From: Desulfosporosinus sp. BRH_c37 | Lineage (GTDB): Bacteria > Bacillota > Desulfitobacteriia > Desulfitobacteriales > Desulfitobacteriaceae | Reading direction: 5' to 3' | Assembly: GCA_001516045.1 (NCBI GenBank) | Contig: LOEW01000146.1 | Location: forward strand, 1-43,235 | DNA: 43,235 nt | Part shown: in pieces, positions 25,375 through 33,719 of the stretch | Layout: each line of letters starts with the position of its first letter | How positions within the stretch are numbered: position 1 is the stretch's first letter | Notes under the pieces: model-generated | Told to the model about the DNA's origin: nothing | Database searches by the model: none | The model's input: the letters and a program-made list of their open reading frames with translations, nothing else | Made by a program: the position numbers and the translations under genes

Positions 25375-25959
25375 TTCCTTTCACTTCGGTTTATTTTTAC
25401 TGTTTTCCGTTATAGCGTTTCATTTCTTCGCCTTGTCTCACACTCTTAGTTGGTCACAATGCCAACTTTTCTATTTATTTTTAGTCCTGTTTTGGCTTCT
25501 TTTTATGCCATATACTCACCTCCTTAAATGGGATGTCACTTACTTCACTAAAAAAGAGTGGATCAGCAAGCCTTGCATTGACTCGCTGACCTCAATTAGT
25601 GAGAAATAGTGAATAAAAGAAAAACAATAAATGAAAATATCCATTGGCATAAGCCAAATAATTAGTAAGGATAGAGAAAAGTGCCCGATTTCTCAAGCAC
25701 TCTTCAAAAAAGGATTAAATAAATAATGGTTAATATAAACATCCACTGGCTAAAGATGGATGGTTATTTAAAAAGAATCCGGCACTTTGACTAACGCTGG
25801 TCGGTGTGCCTTCCCATGTTATTCTCAACGTGGATAGTCCTTTTCCTTTTGTTTTGGAGGAAGTGGGTGCATGATCCCAAGAAGGACGTAACTGCTGCCT
25901 TAAATAATGAAAAATTATCATTATTAAAAGCCAGGTTGCTGGACTGGCTAATAACCGGA
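25375..25959. other. Stretch with tiny ORFs upstream of the helicase
   Basis: No ordinary gene can be supported. A strong site (AAGGAGGTGAGTAT) at about 25512-25525 leads to ATG GCA TAA on the minus strand (ATG at 25511). A one-base shift there would give MAKKKPKQD. Short frames MKRYNGKQ and MKGIANPPPAEGRR follow before the helicase. A 63-aa minus-strand frame at 25730-25921 and a competing frame lack ribosome sites. This looks like a leader with micro-ORFs, or decayed small genes. Confidence 0.4.
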
Positions 25960-26091
25960 TTAATTATCGTCACGTATTCGATCATAGAGGTAGATGGTAT
26001 TTCCATCCTGATTTGTAAATGTAAAACATTGGTAGTTTTTATCTAGATCTAAAAGAAACATTTCTTCTTCAGAATCTTGTTGCATTTGCAT
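25960..26091 (-). CDS. 43-aa small protein
   Basis: ATG at 26091 behind AAGGAGAGAGTTCATA. It begins MQMQQDSEEEMFLLDLD, continues KNYQCFTFTNQDGNTIYLYD and stops at TAA. Acidic at first, then beta-like. The good ribosome site and its place in a row of small genes support it. The function is unknown. Confidence 0.6.
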   Translation of the reverse strand: MQMQQDSEEEMFLLDLDKNYQCFTFTNQDGNTIYLYDRIRDDN

Positions 26092-26108
26092 TATGAACTC
26101 TCTCCTTA

Positions 26109-26291
26109 TTATTTATTTTGTAGCTTCATCTTTGAAAGATGGCGGTAAATATGGTCTGCGATATATCTATCTTTATGTGCTTTTCCACGTGTTCGACTGG
26201 TAACTATTAGGTACTCAATTCTTCCCTGTTTTATTGTTAAGTAGTTATTTGCTAATAACCATTCCATTTCAGACTTAGTAATACGCTCCAA
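26109..26291 (-). CDS. 60-aa basic small protein
   Basis: TTG start at 26291 with AAAAGGGG about 11 nt before it. It reads ERITKSEMEWLLANNYLTIK and then TSRTRGKAHKDRYIADHIYR. The C-terminal half is strongly basic, so nucleic-acid binding is plausible. It shares a direction and close spacing with the 43-aa gene (17 bp apart). Confidence 0.55.
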   Translation of the reverse strand: MERITKSEMEWLLANNYLTIKQGRIEYLIVTSRTRGKAHKDRYIADHIYRHLSKMKLQNK

Positions 26292-26400
26292 ATTTATTGA
26301 TAACCCCTTTTATTATTATTTTATTTGTAATTAGACGTATCGACCAAACTCCTTATTGACGTAATACTTGCTTTATGTTATTGTAATTGTATCTAACTAT

Positions 26401-26607
26401 TTAATTTTTACTTAAAAAAATATGATTACCATTGATTAGCCTATCGATCTTTTCCAACTTATCTTGGGCTATATCCCTTTGACTACTCAAAAACAAAGAA
26501 ATAGTGACATCGGATAAATCAACTTTTTTGGCAATAAACTTATTTTTGACTCCAAATTCCCTTAAATAGTTAATCAGATCTCTTCTTACCCTATCATTAC
26601 TTAACAT
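26401..26607 (-). CDS. HTH-type small regulator
   Basis: This 68-aa protein starts at 26607, preceded by AAAGAGGTGATAAATGTA. DRVRRDLINYLREFGVKNKF followed by IAKKVDLSDVTISLFLSSQR is a Cro/CI-like helix-turn-helix. It lies downstream of the RNA polymerase gene and could regulate early genes. Confidence 0.65.
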   Translation of the reverse strand: MLSNDRVRRDLINYLREFGVKNKFIAKKVDLSDVTISLFLSSQRDIAQDKLEKIDRLINGNHIFLSKN

Positions 26608-26692
26608 TACATTTATCACCTCTTTTATTTATATAATTTACTTGTAGTAAAATTTACAATAATTGATTCTTCTCCTATATTAAGATTTGCAC

Positions 26693-26735
26693 AACACCCT
26701 TAAAAGTGCTTTATAGCTTTACTTTTAAGGGTGTT
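26693..26735. terminator. Hairpin after the RNA polymerase gene
   Basis: AACACCCTTAAAAGT (26693-26707) pairs perfectly with ACTTTTAAGGGTGTT (26721-26735). The stem is 15 bp with a 13-nt loop. It lies 33 bp past the polymerase stop. The T-run is clearer on the plus strand (GCTTTATTAATTAATTT), so it may act on both strands. Confidence 0.6.
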
Positions 26736-26767
26736 GCTTTATTAATTAATTTGAGGTTAATATTTTA

Positions 26768-29700
26768 TTACCATTTAATTAATCTTTTTACATCTCTTAT
26801 TGCATTATAGCTTGTAATTGTCTTCTTTTCCCCTGTAGCTACTACTGAATTTAATATCCTGCACTTTAACTCTACACTACCTTTTATAACCTTTTCTAGC
26901 CTTATGACTTCATTTTTGACCAGAGCTTTCATATATTCATCGAAATTTCTATCATTTATGCCTGATATTTTTCTGATCTGATTCTTATTCAATGCATTTC
27001 GTTTACCATCATAGATTACAAAATCCTCTCCATACGCTTTACAAAATTTATCTATAATCAGCAATGATATTGCCAAGTCTCTTTCGCCTGACCACTTTAC
27101 TTTGTCTTTAATAAAATATAGTTCACTAGCATAGAAGGTCACTTTTTTGAGTTCATCTGGTTTCTCTACTTCAAACATTTTTATATATGCTTCTTTGCTA
27201 CTTTTCCTAATTTCATCCATCTTCTTAGTCAGCTTAGAAGCCCTGGCGTTAATTTTTTCTACATCTTCCTCTTTAAATTTTGTCTCTTTACCTTTTAATC
27301 TTTTGTTTAACGCCTTGCCGAACAAGTTCCATAGGATTGATTTATCTGGATTATGTAAACCAAAGTTCTTATCAACATAAAATGCATAAACCAAGTAATC
27401 AATAAGTTTATTTTTGTCGTTGCAAATTTGCAATAGTTCAGCCATGCAATAGCTATAAAATATTCTATAACTATAACTTTGCTCCATCTTCTTTTCCTTG
27501 TTGCAGTCACCGTTAGCATCATAAACATTAGTTTTTGCAATACAATCGCTATCCGCTTTAAGGGATTTGAGCTTTTTAAGTATTTCAGGGTATGTAACAT
27601 TATTTCTGTTTCTTTTTACATCATCCATCATCTTAGAAATATTTATTGGAGCAGTAGGGGCTTCAAATGTAATACCCTTCATCTCTTTCCGCATATGATG
27701 ATAGAGCCTATTCATAGTACAGTCTACATCAGAAAACAATTCCGTCTCATCTTTCCCTGTTATCCTGCTATTTCTTTTAAGTTTATTCTCTTCTTTGGCC
27801 TTCTTCTTATCGATGACTTTCATGAATATTGGCTTCTTGATCTCATTATTTCGAATATAGTTACTGATTTCAGTGGGGATCTTTGCTTTAATGCCTGTTT
27901 TGACAAAATCTATTGTAAGGCTCCCAATCACTGACATTATTTTTATGTAGTCACTTACTAATTTTGTCTGTTCAATTGACCAAAGCTTACTTATCTCGTT
28001 AATGACTCGACCTATGTTGTTGCCCATGCCACGGACATCCGTTTTAATTATTTCATCCATATTATTTATTTTATTAGACTCTTTCTCATTGTCATTTTTG
28101 TTTTTGTCTTCAATGAAAGCAATTGTGTTTGATTTATTTTTATTAATATGATTAATGAGAACTCTTGAAGAATTCGTTAAAATATGGTCCCCATCATAAT
28201 CTGCGGAGTTTAACTTCAATGCTAAAGTGTCATACATCGAAGTGACTATGCCTTCATTCATGTATTTTAGGTAGTCACATTCTGGATCAACTACATCCGA
28301 AACATGATGCTCCATTGCAACGTGAGGGAACCTGATAATACTGATCTGCTTTTGCTTTCTATCTAACCAGTATTTGCTATAAACTTGATCCTTCTCAAGA
28401 CATCCTTTAACCGGCAATCCAAAGGCATGTTCAGCAAGTCCTACTATGTCGCAAATTAATGTTTGATAATTTCCAAAAACACTTACCGCACCCTTTAAAG
28501 TGCGCTCTTTAAATCCATTTATATCCTCTCGTACCTTCTCCTGAATAAATGAATCATTAAATAGGTCTTTGTTTTCTTTAAGTGCTTTATAATATTCAGG
28601 GACTAATACTGAACCATCTTCATCATTTAGTAATCCTCTGTACATTAAGAATTTGTCTACATCAGTGCTAATATCTCTGATTGTTTCAACAGTATCCTTA
28701 CAAAGAATCTTAATTTGGTTTAGAATCAAGTTTAATGATTGAAGTGGCTGATAACTCAATAATACTCTATCTTTGATTTTCTTATTGTCTACACTATATT
28801 TTGATATATTGAAGGTTCTTCTGTACCCGTGTGTGACAGTATTGAAAGCTTTAAGCCATTCAGTAAAGGCATTCTCTTTTCCGAATAGTTCCGTATAACT
28901 ATTAAAGAATTTGAACTGACTCTCAGTTAGAATACAGTCAATGGCAACGCTGCCATCGTCGTTTAACAATTTTCTTTCGATTCCCCAAGCATCTATAATC
29001 GAAGTCTTATTATGTTTCTCTGCAAATTTAACAATATCAAAAGTATAAAGATTTCCTTTAAGTCCTGGGATAGCTCTGAATTGAAACGCCGATGGTATGT
29101 AATTTAACTTTAATTTTGCTGTAGCCCACTTAGCTGCTAGCCGAAGGTCTACGAGGCCACCACCGTCGAATGGCTTAAGACTTTCAGTATGTTCTTTGCT
29201 TTCAACACTATATTCTGTTCTATCGTCTTCTTTTTTGGGTTCGCCTTTCTTATCCTTGATAACTTTGAGAGTTCTTTTGTGAATTTTATCTTGCCCTTTA
29301 ATGAATTTCTCTGCGACCACATCAAACATTTCTGTAAGATCTTTTGTATAATCCTCTATCACAACGATCTTAGGCATAGTGACTGCTGTGCTATCCGTAT
29401 TTGCCAGCGCATAATAACTATTAAACTTTGAAAAGGCATTATGCACCATATCTATAGGCATTCCACAAAGTAAAATATCATTCGCTTTATCAAATAACTC
29501 TTCTAAAATAAAAATTATTTTATTATTTCTAATATTTCCCGAACTACTCAGGAGCCTTTTAAACCTATGACCGTTCACCTTCAGAATTCCATGCGTCTTA
29601 AGGTATTTAGTATGAGCATTTGCGTCCACAATAAGTATCTTGGAAAGGAAGGTATATCGTCCTAGAATGGGAAGGGCTTTGTGAAGATGTTGTATTATGC

Positions 29701-29914
29701 GAATTACTTCGCCCTCTTTTACCAAAGTTTTTTGCTTTCGAATTTCTTTTTCAGTTAACGTAATCTTGATAATATCTTTCTGTACCTTATATAGATCAAC
29801 TTTGATTTGTCTGCATTCTTCAAGGACATCTGAGTTGATTTTAAATCTTATTTTCATTTTCTTTTGGCCTAATTTTAGAGTTAACACCTCAAACAATTTG
29901 CTATCTATCTTCAT
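26768..29914 (-). CDS. Single-chain two-barrel RNA polymerase (YonO/RdRP-like)
   Basis: This 1048-aa protein follows GGAGGAGAATAATA. It carries the hallmark motif of two-double-psi-barrel RNA polymerases: LNSADYDGDHI with Asp572, Asp574 and Asp576, equivalent to NADFDGD of beta-prime. Upstream, DGGGLVDLRLAAKWA (250-264) and YIPSAFQFRAIPGLKGNLY (272-290) match the RdRP/YonO-type block (DG-x-G, FQxR, G-x-KG). IIRFPHVAMEHH (526-537) resembles the R-x-P region. YonO of phage SPbeta is a DNA-dependent RNAP for late genes. By analogy this enzyme would transcribe element genes; its template and promoters are unknown. Confidence 0.85.
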   Translation of the reverse strand: MKIDSKLFEVLTLKLGQKKMKIRFKINSDVLEECRQIKVDLYKVQKDIIKITLTEKEIRKQKTLVKEGEVIRIIQHLHKALPILGRYTFLSKILIVDANAHTKYLKTHGILKVNGHRFKRLLSSSGNIRNNKIIFILEELFDKANDILLCGMPIDMVHNAFSKFNSYYALANTDSTAVTMPKIVVIEDYTKDLTEMFDVVAEKFIKGQDKIHKRTLKVIKDKKGEPKKEDDRTEYSVESKEHTESLKPFDGGGLVDLRLAAKWATAKLKLNYIPSAFQFRAIPGLKGNLYTFDIVKFAEKHNKTSIIDAWGIERKLLNDDGSVAIDCILTESQFKFFNSYTELFGKENAFTEWLKAFNTVTHGYRRTFNISKYSVDNKKIKDRVLLSYQPLQSLNLILNQIKILCKDTVETIRDISTDVDKFLMYRGLLNDEDGSVLVPEYYKALKENKDLFNDSFIQEKVREDINGFKERTLKGAVSVFGNYQTLICDIVGLAEHAFGLPVKGCLEKDQVYSKYWLDRKQKQISIIRFPHVAMEHHVSDVVDPECDYLKYMNEGIVTSMYDTLALKLNSADYDGDHILTNSSRVLINHINKNKSNTIAFIEDKNKNDNEKESNKINNMDEIIKTDVRGMGNNIGRVINEISKLWSIEQTKLVSDYIKIMSVIGSLTIDFVKTGIKAKIPTEISNYIRNNEIKKPIFMKVIDKKKAKEENKLKRNSRITGKDETELFSDVDCTMNRLYHHMRKEMKGITFEAPTAPINISKMMDDVKRNRNNVTYPEILKKLKSLKADSDCIAKTNVYDANGDCNKEKKMEQSYSYRIFYSYCMAELLQICNDKNKLIDYLVYAFYVDKNFGLHNPDKSILWNLFGKALNKRLKGKETKFKEEDVEKINARASKLTKKMDEIRKSSKEAYIKMFEVEKPDELKKVTFYASELYFIKDKVKWSGERDLAISLLIIDKFCKAYGEDFVIYDGKRNALNKNQIRKISGINDRNFDEYMKALVKNEVIRLEKVIKGSVELKCRILNSVVATGEKKTITSYNAIRDVKRLIKW

Positions 29915-30032
29915 TATTATTCTCCTCCGTACTTCTATCTATTTATAAGTTATCAATCATCATTTCTTGCATTTAAAACGCCTTCTAAACCCTCGTAGCT
30001 ACAAGAATGCCCAATCATATCAGAAAATTATC

Positions 30033-30071
30033 TGCGTTAAACCTAACCCTTATGTAGCAAGGTTTAACGCA
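30033..30071 (-). terminator. Hairpin between early small genes and the RNA polymerase gene
   Basis: TGCGTTAAACC (30033-30043) pairs perfectly with GGTTTAACGCA (30061-30071). It is followed on the minus strand by GATAATTTTC. Partial termination here would set polymerase level. The rest of 29915-30084 holds nothing else. Confidence 0.6.
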
Positions 30072-30084
30072 CTATTATTCTCAT

Positions 30085-30270
30085 CTATAGTCCCAATTCT
30101 TGTGCCAACAAATCGTATTCCTTCGATGTATAGCAGCGTTTTCTGATGAACTCGTTTAATACGATTGAAGAAAATGCTGTGATATGTCGTCCATTATAAT
30201 TGACCCAATTAAGATACTCCTGCATCAGAGGACGATGCCACGATGCTTCAAGCAACTCTTGATCTGTCAT
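30085..30270 (-). CDS. 61-aa small protein
   Basis: I place the start at 30270 because AGAAAGGAGGAAGAGGA precedes that ATG; a longer frame to 30393 overlaps the next gene. It reads MTDQELLEASWHRPLMQEYL, then NWVNYNGRHITAFSSIVLNE, and ends with LLAQELGL. It has a helical look. No family is recognised. Confidence 0.6.
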   Translation of the reverse strand: MTDQELLEASWHRPLMQEYLNWVNYNGRHITAFSSIVLNEFIRKRCYTSKEYDLLAQELGL

Positions 30271-30334
30271 TCCTCTTCCTCCTTTCTGGTAGGCATGACA
30301 GGTTATTGCCGCCATGCCCCAATTTCTACACATC

Positions 30335-30709
30335 TCAGTAATTAACCTTACGTAATATCTCATCGAAAGAATCCACCAGCAGGTTTTCATCAATGCTGTA
30401 TATATTTTTCATGGTCTTGACGATTTCATAGTTATCGAAAAACACCTCATTTGCTTCCATAAGTACGTCTTGGATAATCCATTCTTTTAATTGATTATGC
30501 TCAATAGCTGATTCGATCTGGCTTTGAACGACTATCCAAGGAATAGTCTGCACCGTGCTCAAGAGCACTAAAATTATCTCAGTATCATCTTTTTGCAACG
30601 CTCCGGCATCAAATCTGAATTTATACCTGCTGTAATCTTTATCCTTGGCAGCAATGGCTCCCTCGTATCTCTTTTGCTGCAAACGAAAGTCGTAAACATT
30701 ATTCATCAT
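30335..30709 (-). CDS. Hypothetical early protein
   Basis: This 124-aa protein follows GGAGGGAAGTAGT. It overlaps the stop of the 240-aa gene by 4 nt (ATGA), so the two are translationally coupled. It has a conserved-looking KFRFDAGALQKDDTEIILVL core and a C-terminal helical region. The function is unknown. Confidence 0.6.
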   Translation of the reverse strand: MMNNVYDFRLQQKRYEGAIAAKDKDYSRYKFRFDAGALQKDDTEIILVLLSTVQTIPWIVVQSQIESAIEHNQLKEWIIQDVLMEANEVFFDNYEIVKTMKNIYSIDENLLVDSFDEILRKVNY

Positions 30710-31428
30710 ACTACTTCCCTCCTATTGCTCCACATGTAGTTAATAGGAGTTTCGCCTTCAATGTTATTAATCACCCAAGGATCTTCAAGTCTTATTGTAG
30801 AGAGAGTTATTATTTCTGGCTGACACTGGATCATTAATTCAATCACATCGTCTTTTATAGTTCTGATCCTTCCGGTTACTTCTTCCTTCTTATAAAACAG
30901 ATTTAGCATAGTATCAACGCCTAGATTAAGTAGTTTCCTTATGCTTCTTATGTTCGATTTCAAGGATTTGTCCTTTGCATGATTAATTTCAAAGAATAGA
31001 GATTCTATTTTTTCTGATTCTTGGTAAGTCATCAATCTCATTGTCTGAATGTTCCTATTCATCGAAGGACTGCTGAGACGTAAGAACCAATCGTCATATT
31101 CATCCACTTCTTCTTCATCTATGTAAGCGTCATTCACATATAAGGCCAATTTGTTATCTTTAGAAATTTCTTCGATCATCATTTTAAATTGTTGTAAGTC
31201 TTTGACCACATCGTCTTTGATAGGTATCGTAATTAGGTCAGCATTAGTTTCTCTATAGCGCATTGTGAAGTTGTCTATGTTGACTGTATATTTTTCAAAA
31301 TCTAAGCAATCCGCATTAATTTTGTATTTCTTTTGGACTTCCTTTGATTTTAGTAAATTCCTAAGCTCTTTGACCTTATTTTTAGCGAAATAATGGATTT
31401 CTTTTTCCTTTTGAATAACTGTCAACAT
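30706..31428 (-). CDS. Hypothetical early protein, 240 aa
   Basis: This protein follows GAAGGAAATAAATA. It is soluble and charged, with an acidic centre (AYIDEEEVDEYDDWFLRL) and a helical middle (SLKSNIRSIRKLLNLGVDTM). It is probably co-expressed with the 124-aa gene and the polymerase. No family is recognised. Confidence 0.6.
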   Translation of the reverse strand: MLTVIQKEKEIHYFAKNKVKELRNLLKSKEVQKKYKINADCLDFEKYTVNIDNFTMRYRETNADLITIPIKDDVVKDLQQFKMMIEEISKDNKLALYVNDAYIDEEEVDEYDDWFLRLSSPSMNRNIQTMRLMTYQESEKIESLFFEINHAKDKSLKSNIRSIRKLLNLGVDTMLNLFYKKEEVTGRIRTIKDDVIELMIQCQPEIITLSTIRLEDPWVINNIEGETPINYMWSNRREVV

Positions 31429-31555
31429 TATTTATTTCCTTCTTTCAATTATTATTCTTCTATTTGTAATAGAGGGAGACAGAAGGCATAGTTCCTTTCC
31501 CTCCCCTCTTGTTTAAATTCACACAAAGTCCATCAGAATTCTTGGACTATAAACG

Positions 31556-31870
31556 CTAACATCCACAAGGTGTTTTTATGTAGGATACTATCTCTGGATT
31601 CTCCTCACATATTGCAATCGTAAGTACGAAGAAATCCCTCTCACTTATATTTTTTTTAATAAAGTCTTCAACAATACTTTCTTTATGGATAGATTCGAGC
31701 ATATAACTAAAAGTTGCCCATGTTAATCCGCAGATTGCTTCTTCACGCTTTTTAATTTTCATTATTTTTTCTTGGTTATTAATCATACCAAGTGAATTAT
31801 GGTATTTAATTAAAAACTCAATTTCCTTCACTGTAAAATTAGACAATATTGACAATAAACTCGTTTTCAT
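31556..31870 (-). CDS. Hypothetical early protein, 104 aa
   Basis: The ATG follows AAGAAGGAATTTATA. Helical throughout: FTVKEIEFLIKYHNSLGMIN, then EAICGLTWATFSYMLESIHK. It ends SYIKTPCGC. No family is recognised. Confidence 0.6.
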   Translation of the reverse strand: MKTSLLSILSNFTVKEIEFLIKYHNSLGMINNQEKIMKIKKREEAICGLTWATFSYMLESIHKESIVEDFIKKNISERDFFVLTIAICEENPEIVSYIKTPCGC

Positions 31871-31969
31871 TATAAATTCCTTCTTTCAATAATTATATTT
31901 TTTGGGTTGTCAGACAAGATTGATTTCCTGTCTAGACCTATAATTTTAGTTTGATATAACTACAATTAA

Positions 31970-32434
31970 TCACTTTAAATATCTTTGTTTATAGTTCTCC
32001 AATTCAGTGATTTTATCTGCCAATGTATTTTTGAAAACCTCACGATTTTCACTCTTTGTAACTATGTTTCTAAATACCGGCATTGATTCTTCCTCCCAGA
32101 TCATATTTAAACGAATTTTTAACTCTTCGATGCATTTATCTATATAAAGTGCATTGTAGCAATCATTACTGCATACATTTTCATATCGGAAATTTAAGCC
32201 ACGTGTGACTTCTTCAAGTAAATCATAACCACTAATATTAAAAGTCTGGATTTTATCAATTAATAAATTGCTTTTTGTTACTGAATTTATGTTAAAGATT
32301 TTCTTATCTACTTTACAGACCATAAAACCTTTATTAAGGCAGTTTATACAAATACACCATTCCTCAGGAGCAATATCTCCTGCTTGGAAATTATTATTGC
32401 AAATTATACAATCGTTCATTTTCATTTCGCTCAT
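31970..32434 (-). CDS. Zinc-ribbon-like early protein
   Basis: This 154-aa protein follows GGAGGAAGAAATAAG. The N-terminus has CIICNNNF and, 20 residues on, WCICINCLNKGFMVC, a CxxC...CxxC pair that could bind zinc. A second Cys pair occurs in YENVCSNDCYNA. The C-terminal half is helical. Possibly it interacts with nucleic acid or polymerase. Confidence 0.65.
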   Translation of the reverse strand: MSEMKMNDCIICNNNFQAGDIAPEEWCICINCLNKGFMVCKVDKKIFNINSVTKSNLLIDKIQTFNISGYDLLEEVTRGLNFRYENVCSNDCYNALYIDKCIEELKIRLNMIWEEESMPVFRNIVTKSENREVFKNTLADKITELENYKQRYLK

Positions 32435-32477
32435 CTTATTTCTTCCTCCATTTATTCTATATTTTATGTTCCACTAA

Positions 32478-32630
32478 TTATCTAGGATCATGGTCTTCGC
32501 AATACTCTTCGCTCCATTCCTCATTGCCAATTATTCTACAGTTCCCTTTGACCATGTTGCGGCAATTGCCACAATTGTTTACATCAGGATCGGGGTTCTC
32601 GCCTTCGTGGTACAAATATTCATTGAACAT
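32478..32630 (-). CDS. 50-aa four-cysteine protein
   Basis: ATG at 32630 behind a very strong GGAGGAGGTGATATTA. It reads MFNEYLYHEGENPDPDVNNC, then GNCRNMVKGNCRIIGNEEWS and EEYCEDHDPR. The pattern CxxC-x7-C-x12-C suggests a small metal-binding knuckle. It sits 52 bp after the 135-aa gene. Confidence 0.7.
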   Translation of the reverse strand: MFNEYLYHEGENPDPDVNNCGNCRNMVKGNCRIIGNEEWSEEYCEDHDPR

Positions 32631-32681
32631 TAATATCACCTCCTCCCAAACGCTATATTTAGTGTTCTTTTGAACAAACCA

Positions 32682-33089
32682 TTAGAATACAAAATATTCA
32701 TAATGATCTGCTGGTATATAAACCTCTCTGATGTCTCGCCTAAAATCATAGTTTGAGTAATCAATATTTTCGCCTTCATACATTTCTTTATAAGTATTTA
32801 TTGCCTTTGGAGTTTTGAAATCATTAAGACTTTTTATTTCTTGGTTATTTATCTTGAAATATTCTCCAACAGTTAAACAATACTTATAACCTGTGAACAT
32901 CTTGATCCAAACAATCCAATCATCCCCAAATACGTTCTTGAAATCTTGCATCATTTCTTCAGTTAAATATCCACCATTATTAGCTATTTTTATCAGTAAT
33001 TCACGATTATCCTTTTGGTGCAATTTGCTCTTTATTCCCTTTACAACTTTTTTAAAATCGGGATCTAAACCCCTTAGAAAATTTGCCAT
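32682..33089 (-). CDS. First early gene of the leftward operon, hypothetical
   Basis: This 135-aa protein follows GAGGAGAGATTATACT. It has a helical N-terminus (MANFLRGLDPDFKKVVKGIK) and an aromatic C-terminus (VYIPADHYEYFVF). It is the first gene downstream of the leftward promoter at 33587-33615, about 490 nt from the expected transcript start. The function is unknown. Confidence 0.65.
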   Translation of the reverse strand: MANFLRGLDPDFKKVVKGIKSKLHQKDNRELLIKIANNGGYLTEEMMQDFKNVFGDDWIVWIKMFTGYKYCLTVGEYFKINNQEIKSLNDFKTPKAINTYKEMYEGENIDYSNYDFRRDIREVYIPADHYEYFVF

Positions 33090-33255
33090 AGTATAATCTC
33101 TCCTCTTTCTTTTGTTCGCTTTATTTTTGTTCTACCCGATACCTGCTCTTAACCAGTTCGCTACGCATCCATTGGCCAACCCATGGTCTAAATTCCCAGC
33201 AAAATTATTTTTTAAAATATGAATTAATAGGTATTGTTTGTGGTATGATATTAGT

Positions 33256-33472
33256 AACGAAATACTAATATCCAAATACATACAAGTGACTCGGATTGTC
33301 GCAAGTAATTGGTATCACCCCTCTAAAAATGGTCAGAAATATTGCAGGAATTTGTACACTATCAGAAATTGATAGTCTTATTTGGGTTTATAGGATAGAC
33401 TTAAAAAATAAAATAGAGATTCCTTAATTGTTAAGTATTATGAAATCCGCTTTGAATTGAGTGGGTTTTTTT
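33256..33472 (+). ncRNA. Candidate small RNA opposite the early leader
   Basis: An extended -10 (TGGTATGAT, 33241-33249) on the plus strand is followed about 200 nt later by an intrinsic terminator: AAATCCGC and GTGGGTTT with G-U pairs, then seven T (33443-33472). No gene lies between. A 9-bp dyad, ATATTAGTA / TACTAATAT (33248-33271), lies at the start. It would be antisense to the long leader of the leftward early operon. Confidence 0.45.
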
Positions 33473-33586
33473 CTTATTCTATTTTCAAAGACCGTGAGCC
33501 AGTTACAGCTCAATTCCTCCCTTCCCAGATAGTTAGCCAATAACTCGAACACAGGATCGCTCCTAGCTCCACTTGACTACTTTCTT

Positions 33587-33615
33587 AGTATACCTTTTAA
33601 CTACACTCATGTCAA
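33587..33615 (-). promoter_or_regulatory. Leftward early promoter
   Basis: Minus strand TTGACA, 17-nt spacer, TATACT: a near-consensus sigma-A promoter. It faces the early operon (33089 and left). The dyad GCGTAA-n6-TTACGC at 33622-33639 lies just upstream of the -35. Confidence 0.8.
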
Positions 33616-33621
33616 GAACGA

Positions 33622-33639
33622 GCGTAATGTATTTTACGC
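33622..33639. promoter_or_regulatory. Candidate operator 1 in the switch region
   Basis: Perfect dyad GCGTAA-TGTATT-TTACGC between the divergent promoters, 7 bp from the leftward -35 box. A fit for an XRE-family repressor dimer. Confidence 0.5.
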
Positions 33640-33659
33640 ACTAAAATATCTAACATTTT

Positions 33660-33689
33660 TTTGCATATTTGCAAAGTCCATGTTAAAAT
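33660..33689 (+). promoter_or_regulatory. Rightward repressor promoter with overlapping dyad
   Basis: TTGCAT (33661-33666), 17-nt spacer, TAAAAT (33684-33689) precede the repressor gene. The dyad TTTGCA-TATT-TGCAAA (33660-33675) covers the -35 box, so the repressor could control its own promoter. Confidence 0.6.
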
Positions 33690-33719
33690 AAATCACATAC
33701 ATTAAGGAGTGGTTCATTT

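Noticed and set aside
25730..26046. Three overlapping frames (63 aa and 71 aa minus, 80 aa plus)
   Set aside because: They exclude one another, lack ribosome sites, and two overlap the better-supported 43-aa gene at 25960-26091.
33424..33572. Two short minus-strand frames in the early leader as genes
   Set aside because: The first starts too close to the expected transcript start and the second has only 2 nt between GGAGG and TTG. Kept only as a note in the leader finding.
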